Below are positions 57,213 through 64,000 of a stretch of 64,000 bases of DNA, in pieces. Source of the DNA: Lumbricus rubellus (taxonomy: Eukaryota; Annelida; Clitellata; Crassiclitellata; Lumbricidae); contig OX243825.1 of assembly GCA_945859605.1 (NCBI GenBank), forward strand, positions 31,426,726-31,490,725. The letters are read 5' to 3'. The notes beneath the pieces are model-generated. The model saw only the letters and a program-made list of their open reading frames with translations. It ran no database searches and had not been told where the DNA came from. A program made the translations under genes and the position numbers. Position 1 is the first letter of the stretch. Every line of letters begins with the position of its first letter.

Positions 57213-59043
57213 CATAGATTGAGTATTCGAATATTATGAATATTAAGATTTTCAAATATTCACGAATATTAACGAATATTAAAACTGCCAACTTAATATT
57301 CATAATATTCAAAAAATTATTTATTCTTGTTCTTTCAAGAAATTCTTCATTCTTATTTTCTTAAAATTAATTATGAAAATGTTTAACTTTTACTTAAATG
57401 AATTGTACAAAATTGAGTTAGTCTACGCATAGACCTATAATAGCCTACCAGTAAGTGACAATAACTTTAATAGATTTTATTGTAAAAAACCTTCAAGGTC
57501 TCTGCTGAGTCTGGTCAATGTGGCCATGCGGCATTCGTATCACATTCAATACTTAATGTAAGTCACTTTGTCTGACTTCTGCCCCCCCCCCCCGAACTGC
57601 CTCACCGATGGCAGTAACTGTTGGAAAGACTAGTAGCAGCAATAGTAGGCTAAATTATAAATAAACTTTAACTGCCTATTTTGCCTATAAGCTTAATAGT
57701 AGCCTAACTGCATAATGATAAAGTAGTTTTATATCAGTGTAGCAGGATGAGTAAATATAAATGCCAACGCAGAAAGTAATAGTGCCAGATTACAAGAAAA
57801 ATGTATCCTGATCTCAGCATATTAACCCTCGGGCTACCAAGGGGGGGGGGTGGTATCCACCCCCCTAGGTTTTATCGATTTTAAAATTGTTTCGCATGGA
57901 ATAAAAATTTGACCTTTTAGGTAGCTGTAGGGGGTTCATTGGCACACATTTTGAGATAAAATGTGAGATGACACCTCACACCGTTCAAAAGTTATACCCA
58001 TTATACCCGAAGTACCAGGGGGGGTGGATACCACCCCCCCCCCTAGATTTTCGCCTATATCTTTTTTGTCCCTTAATATTAAGAGAAACAAATTTTACCA
58101 TTCTATAGAGGGAATGTGGGGCTACATTTTGATGGTCACGGAGTTGTCTTTTGACAACCGGAAGGGCTCAAAACAAATTAAAATATAAATAAAGGTGTTT
58201 TATTTTCGTAAAATTGACAAGTTTTTTCTATTATAACATATTTATAATTTATTTTTTAAAAGAAATAAATTATGCCATTCTATAGAGGGCATTTAGGGCT
58301 ACTTTTTGATACCAAACATTTTGTCTTTTGATGACCGGAAGTGCTCAAAATAAATTAAAATGCGTGAAAATGTTGATTTTTTTACGACGCACACCGACAA
58401 TGGCATAATTTCGTTGTTTCATGTTGATTGTCGATAGATATTCATGATTTTTCCTTTTGATTGTACCCAAAAAGGACTTATAACTAGTTTATATAGTTGA
58501 AAATGTAACTTTATTATATATAAACTACTATTGTATACATAAATCATGTTCTACACACACAGAATCCAACATTTTACTTATGCGAAAGTACACGTTTTGT
58601 GGAATCTACTGGTGTTCATGGGAAAAAATTCATAACTTCGAGGTGCATTCATATATTTTAAACCTAAATATCTCATTTTGTGCAGAAATGGATGCTGAAT
58701 CCAATGGTGTATTACAAGTTATGATATCTCAAACCAAACCCAAAATCCAGGGGGGGGTGGTAACCACCCCCCCCCCCCTTGGTAGTCAGTGTTACAAAAA
58801 AAGCTTGGTAGCCTGAGGGTTAAGCGCAATGCATATTTTAATTCAACCGTGCCCTGGATGCGAGTGAATGTCATAGAGACATACAGAAGCTTAAACTGCT
58901 TAATACCGAGTAACATTGCGGTTTCGATCGTTCACCTTAATTTGTTAACGAATATTTACGAATATTTACGAATATTAAAAAATCTTAATATTCACGAATA
59001 TTTACGAATATTAAAACCTAAAGTCACGAATATTCAATCTATG
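57213..59043. mobile_element. hAT-like element, CATAGATTGA ends, with a nested insertion
   Basis: Perfect 8-bp flanks gacgacta (57205-57212, 59044-59051). Ends CATAGATTGAGTATTCG and CGAATATTCAATCTATG, followed inward by repeated ACGAATATT units on both sides. Without the nested TTAA element it is about 833 bp. Non-coding. Confidence 0.85.
57826..58819 (+). mobile_element. TTAA-type element, copy G2
   Basis: 994 bp between TTAA at 57822-57825 and 58820-58823. Left CCCTCGGGCTACCAAGG, right the complement CTTGGTAGCCTGAGGG. Subterminal hairpins of G-run/C-run (ggggggtggtatccaccccc). Contains two internal variants of a block with gaccggaagtgctcaaaa. PiggyBac-like by TTAA and CCCT ends; no transposase. 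Confidence 0.85.
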
Positions 59044-59059
59044 GACGACTACAGTCGTA

Positions 59060-59500
59060 ACAGTAGAGCAGAACGTAGGCTGCAGGGCCCTACAGTCTCA
59101 GTGGTTCTTGGTATTGGTCGTAGTTACACAGTCTCCTGTCTTATGTAGCGTTTAAATCCCGTTGCTGTCGTTCCTGCCAAAGGGAACACCAATAATAATA
59201 TTGTTGTGTGAATAATAGCCTACTTCCATATTCCGCAATCTTGTCTGCTGCATAGCAGATTGGTCTGACTCTGGGTACGTGCGGGTTTTCCCATGCATGC
59301 AGGAGATTTATGTATGCCTCAGTTACATAGGTTCTGATTCATAATCAGATTCGATCCCTTATCCTTCACGTAATTATAAACCAAGGCCGCTCTCTTCTTT
59401 CCATGCATGGTTCTTGTCATTCACTACAACAGACTTTAGTCTTATATCTTCAATAGCTACGGTTGTGGTTACAGTGTCTGGGATGAGATTTTCCTTGGCT
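59060..59500. other. No gene recognised
   Basis: Single-copy-looking sequence with short frames only. Confidence 0.4.
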
Positions 59501-59508
59501 AAGCTTAA

Positions 59509-60492
59509 CCCTCGGGCTACCAGGGGGGGGGTGGTATCCACCCCCCCCCTAGGTTTTTTCCAAATCAAACTTTTTCCGTTAGGAATAAAATTTTGACGTT
59601 TTAGGTGGCTGTAGAGGATTCATTTGCACACATTTTGAGCTAAAATGTGTGATGATATACCATACCATTCAAAAGTTATACCCGATATACCCGAGGCACC
59701 AGGGGGGGGGGGTGGATACCACCCCCCCCTTAGATTATCGGCTGTATCTTATCCGTCCTTTGACATGAAGAGACACCAATTACACCATTCTGTAGAGGGA
59801 ATGTGGGGCTACATTGTGGTGGTCACGGAGTTGTCTTTGGACAACCGGAAGTGCGCAAAATAAATTAAAATATAAATAAAGGTGTTTTATTTTCATAACA
59901 TTTTCATGTTTTCCCTATTAAAAAATAATCATAATTTATTTTTTAAGAGAAATAAATTATGTCATTCTATAGAGGGCATTTAGGGCTATTTTTTTATACC
60001 AATTAATTTGACATTTGATGACCGGAAGTGCCCAAATTAAATTTAAATGTGTGAAAATGTTGGGTTTTTTTACAACGCAAACCGATAAGTCTGCGTAAAC
60101 GTTTTTCAGCATGTTTTACATGTTTTTTCTCTTTTTATTGTTACTAAAACTAACTTATTACTAGTTTTTATAGTTGAATATTGGACTTTATTATATGTAA
60201 ACTATTTTTAATTAAATAAATTGTTAAAAATACACAGAATCTAATATTTTGCTTATGCGAAAGTATACATTTTGTGGAATCGACGGGTGCCTACGGTAAA
60301 AAATTCATAACTTCGGGGTGCTTTCATATATTTTAAACCTAAATATACCATTTTGTGCAGAAATAAATGCTGAATCCATAGGTGTATTACAAGTTATGAT
60401 ATCTCAAACGAAACCCAAAATCCAGGGGGGGGGGTGGTAACCACCCCCCCCTTGGTAGTCAGTGTTACAAAAAAAGCTTGGTAGCCTGAGGG
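59509..60492 (+). mobile_element. TTAA-type element, copy G3
   Basis: 984 bp between TTAA at 59505-59508 and 60493-60496; same ends, G-run hairpins and internal blocks as copy G2 and in the same orientation, with scattered differences. Confidence 0.85.
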
Positions 60493-60854
60493 TTAACAGG
60501 ACAGCAGTCGCTTTCTCTCCTAAGGCGCTACATAAATGCTCTGAGAGGATGCAGTTGAGTCTCATATTATAGCTAAGGTATCTTCATCTTATCGCATCCA
60601 TCGTGGCAAAAAATATTACGGAGTCTGCACAACTCACTTGCGCCACCAAGTGACGGGTGCTGGCATTATTAGGTGACGATGAAACAGCACCAGCAATAAT
60701 ACAATAATTAACCTACTTACTACAGGAAGTAAACATGTAGGCTATAAATTCACAATCTCACCCATCATTGGACCACAGTTATCCACCAACTGTCTCGCTG
60801 TATTATTATTTTGCAGGAAGATTTCGTCGGAAATAGCTCGGTGAACATTTGCTT

Positions 60855-60915
60855 ATACCTATGCAATCACTAAGCGCCTTCGTGAGGTTATTGTAAGGCG
60901 CTATATACATGTAAA
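60855..60915 (+). mobile_element. Retroelement tail fragment
   Basis: taagcgccttcgtgaggtta then aaggcgctatatacatg, resembling the terminal part of the LINE/SINE tail. 60,500-60,855 has no recognised feature. Confidence 0.35.
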
Positions 60916-60919
60916 TGTT

Positions 60920-61320
60920 CACATACATACATACATAAATACATACATACATACATACGTACGTATGTACGCACGCACGCACGTACGTACGTACGTACGT
61001 ACATACATACATACATACAAACATACATACATACATACATATACATACATACATACATACATACTGACATACATACATACATACATACATACATACATAC
61101 ATACATACATACATACATACATACATACATACATACATACATACATACATACATACATACATACATACATACAAACATACATACATACATACATACATAC
61201 ATACATACATACATACATACATACATACATACATACATACATACATACATACATACATACATACATACATACATACATACATACATACATACATACATAC
61301 ATACATACATACATGCGTAC
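60920..61320. repeat. (CATA)n microsatellite with ACGT variants
   Basis: About 400 bp; a (ACGT)/(CGCA) variant block at 60,957-61,002 and again near 61,318. Frames read YVCM repeats. Confidence 0.97.
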
Positions 61321-61399
61321 ATACGTACGTACATACACTCAGTCACTTGCGTATTGTTACTGCTTACAGTGCTTAGCGACACTGTGGCATAGTCGAAGA

Positions 61400-61640
61400 T
61401 GTATAATGTCGCCCTCTTCCTTTATCCAGATTTGGGACTGGCACTGTCCGAGAGCAATGGTCACGGAGTTCACCTACATCCATCCGCACACGCGTCCGCA
61501 CGGACGCGGAGTCTCTTTCGGCGACCCCCCCCCCCAGTGCCCACACATATGTGGCATCAATCTTTATTGGTCCCTCCCTATGGAACGGACTACCAATCAG
61601 TTCGCTCTCTTATCCTTTATGTTAATTTTTATGTATAATT
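61400..61640 (+). pseudogene. LINE C-terminal fragment
   Basis: A frame reads FIGPSLWNGLPISSLSY, matching the APxLWNSLP motif near the end of CR1/L2-type polyproteins and closely resembling the fragment at 62,400-63,160. Upstream gccctcttcctttatccag resembles the zinc-finger distal flank. Short and broken. Confidence 0.55.
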
Positions 61641-61861
61641 TTCAGGTATATAACTATATATGTCATTATTTTCATGTCATTCCGCCATCGTCGCTCTGCG
61701 ACGGTTAGCTGCACGAGTGTATGGGCATGTATATCTAGTATACAAAATTATTAATAATTATAAGCCTCAACTATTATAACCATTTTCAACTGTGGTGTCC
61801 AAATGTATGGATATTCACCTTAACATAGGCCTATTCTTATAATTTTTGCATCATTTTTAGG

Positions 61862-62125
61862 TGATGGCATCATACACGAGGGCATAATGTCCTGCCCGGT
61901 GGGGGGTAATGTCCGAGGGCTTTTGTCCGGGGGACAATGTCCGGGGGATAATGTCCGGGGGTAATGTCCGGGGGGATAACGGCCGGGGGATAATGTCCGG
62001 GGGACAATGTCCTACCAGGGGATAATGTCCAGGGGACTTTTATCCGGGGAATAATGTCCAGGGATACTGTCCGGGGGATAATGTCCGGGGGATATTGTCC
62101 AAAGGGGAATAATGTCCGTTTCCCG
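61862..62125 (+). repeat. Tandem 14-mer array type C (GGGGGATAATGTCC)
   Basis: About 15 imperfect copies of GGGGGATAATGTCC with variants (ggacaatgtcc, ggcttttgtcc, ggataacggcc). It starts after aggtgatggcatcatacacg and stops at gtttcccgtcgg. No inverted partner in the window. Resembles a single arm of a foldback like types A and B. Confidence 0.8.
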
Positions 62126-62399
62126 TCGGTGTAAAATAACTGGACTTTTGATTCAGAGCTTTAATGTCAAGTAATCTCTTCATACTCGATTCAAGGCATA
62201 GCTTTTATTGCGCTATGGAAGCGTTTTGTTAAAGGACTAATCATCAATGGATTGCTCATCTAGAAACGTGCGCATGCACATATACATGTAATGCTCACAC
62301 ATACATACATACATGTATAAATTCACACAATACGTATCAAAGGACTATTCATCAAAGTCTATCGATGTAAAGACTTTCACCAAGAAACATGCGTACATT

Positions 62400-63160
62400 G
62401 TATTGTATTGTATTGTATTGAGTCTATTGTATCTGACCATTTATAAGGCGCTTCTCGCAGCAGGAGCCTTTCATAAGCGCTCTCGGTGCGTTCAACCCCG
62501 AGAAAAAGGCAAGTTTTCAGACGAGAGAAAGACGAGAATACACTACCAGAGAGGATGGCAGAGCGAACTTGAGGAGAAAGTCCGTTCCATAGGGAGGGAC
62601 CAATGCGCATAGTTCGATGCGTACGCGTACCTTATATAAGGTACGCGTATATATAATAATACGTGCGTACCTTTCAAATAATAAAATACGCGTACCATAC
62701 GCGTATTTTATTTCTGAGTATTCAAAGTGACGTCACCATCGTATTTACCTTATCATATAAGTTTGTTGTAAGTTACCTGTCATTGATGTTTAGCAAGTTT
62801 AGCCTATGTCATTCAGACTTTATAAGTTTGTGACTTGTGAACGGCCTGAGGTGATTTTTTGTGTGATTATATAACATTTTAAGGCTTTAATACTTGCACA
62901 ATGACTTATAGCATGTGTCACGGTTAAGTGTTGTATACCGTACCTTTCACGTACCCTTCAATAAGGTATGTTAAAATACGTGCGTACCTTTCAAATAATA
63001 AAATACGTACCATACGTACCCTCGAACTATGCCAATGCGGGCAAATGACATGGCGGTTCTGACTCGGGGAACAATGAGATCAAGCCGATCAGATGACCTA
63101 AGAGGAAGTGGCAGAGAGGAGTCGAAGTATAAGATCACAAAGATATATCGAGGCAAGACC
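62400..63160 (-). pseudogene. LINE C-terminal fragment split by a MITE
   Basis: Minus strand: LPLRSSDRLDLIVPRVRTAM and SFARI before the insertion (63,160-63,032), then GPSLWNGLSPQVRSAILSGS and FSSFSRLKTCLF after it (62,607-62,460). This is the R-S-x-D to PxLWNxLP end of a CR1/L2-like polyprotein. The frame is open across the site once the MITE and one 8-bp duplication are removed. The tail at 62,400-62,460 ends in a TATTG repeat. The RT core is absent. Confidence 0.8.
62608..63031. mobile_element. hAT-like MITE, CATAGTTCGA ends
   Basis: 424 bp, perfect 8-bp flanks ccaatgcg (62600-62607, 63032-63039). Inverted ends CATAGTTCGATGCGTACG and CGTACCCTCGAACTATG. Contains a palindrome tacgcgtaccttatataagg and onward, and repeated ACGCGTACC blocks. 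Confidence 0.9.
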
Positions 63161-63284
63161 AACTTGAGACTTGGTGACCAAAATAATTACTTTGAATTGG
63201 ATGCCGGTTGAGAGTAGAAACCATTGAAGATGTTCGGCCATGAATGTTGAAATGTGAGAGAATCAAGGAAGACGGGCAATGAGT

Positions 63285-63580
63285 ATAACAGCATCAAGTT
63301 TGATTAAGACACAGTTTTACGAATTAAGCAATGACAAATATAATTATGATGCTGATAGTTATTTTGAATGCTTCATTTATTTATTTCACTTTTAAACACC
63401 GGAATTCAAGAATAATGTGTAACTTATCAAATTAATTTCAATTTATCATGAAAATGATTTTAGAGTTTTCTGAACATCAAATTTAAAATATTATGTTGAA
63501 CACGAGTTTCTGGCGAATGCTTCGACCATGCTTCTTCCGGAAAGAAACCACAAGAAACATTTTAGCCTAATGAAAGTTGA
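63285..63580. repeat. Segment paralogous to 44,020-44,330
   Basis: Same order of blocks in the same orientation. 63,580-64,000 shows no recognised feature. Confidence 0.6.
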
Positions 63581-64000
63581 TAGTTTCATATAATTTTCAT
63601 TTAGAATTTACTGCTTTTAGTAGGCATTGCATCGTCAAGAAAGGCGAACAACGCGTGCTATTATAGGTATCAGCTGCGTTCTAGACAGACTGGTGGAACG
63701 AGTTGCAACCTGAGGAAACCCACAAGAAGCGAGTTAGGCTACAGTAGGGTGAGTAAGGCCTAATCCAAACGAGAGCAGATGAATGCATACACATTATAAT
63801 TGTGGTGAATATGAGAGACGCCTCAGATGAGTGATTTTAATTCGAAATATGCTCAGAGAAAGTAGCCTAAGTGATGAGTCAAGTGAGATGCCTACAATTT
63901 AATGTCGAACAGTGAAAGAGCAGGAAAAGAATGAAAGCCATTGCGATGCAGACATTTGTAGACAATGAAGACATTGCTATAATTATTTACTATGCCCAAC

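Noticed and set aside
61430..61708. Long plus-strand frame continuing from the CATA repeat
   Set aside because: A microsatellite frame running into a LINE remnant; only the GPSLWNGLP portion has meaning.

Overview
This window is nuclear DNA from an animal, most likely a marine invertebrate deuterostome. The case for that is: short phase-1 exons with GT-AG introns, KRAB-less C2H2 zinc-finger genes, tRNA-derived SINEs, CR1/L2-like LINE fragments, Tc1/mariner, hAT and TTAA-targeting elements, and kilobases of microsatellite. Foldback elements whose arms are tandem 15-mers recall, from memory, the TU elements of sea urchins, so an echinoderm is my best guess, not a proof. There are no bacterial-type genes, operons or CRISPR. 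Most long open frames are translated microsatellite and are not listed as genes.

Layout. 1-23 kb: three paralogous C2H2 zinc-finger loci on the minus strand (about 1.7-4.1, 13.6-15.8 and 18.4-19.8 kb). Each sits in a duplicated unit that also carries a shared 5' flank and a shared distal flank. Copy 3 looks intact. Copy 1 has a 13-bp tandem duplication that frameshifts its conserved C-terminal finger. Copy 2 is a pseudogene with a lost 5' end and a 1-bp deletion present in both halves of a 686-bp tandem duplication. 23-27.8 kb: small transposons, SINEs and simple repeats. 27.8-36.5 kb and 49.4-54.6 kb: a family of small secreted peptide genes. Two complete copies (32.3-34.7 and 49.5-52.5 kb, both minus) each consist of a 49-nt signal-peptide exon, a Cys-rich exon and a short C-terminal exon. 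All coding introns are phase 1, and the sixth Cys pattern is completed only after splicing. A third signal-peptide exon lies at 27.85 kb on the plus strand. 37.9-41.2 kb: a 3.3-kb palindromic hAT-like element. 42-43.1 kb: a second foldback type inside a (GAT)n array. 44.5-49 kb: LINE fragments, one split by a mariner-like element. 54.7-64 kb: LINEs, nested TIR elements and two large TTAA elements.

What ties it together: the region is shaped by local segmental duplication and transposon nesting. Paralogous copies supply empty-site comparisons for some insertions. The coding content worth follow-up is the zinc-finger cluster, which expands by unequal exchange of fingers, and the six-cysteine secreted peptide family, which I cannot assign to any family by eye.
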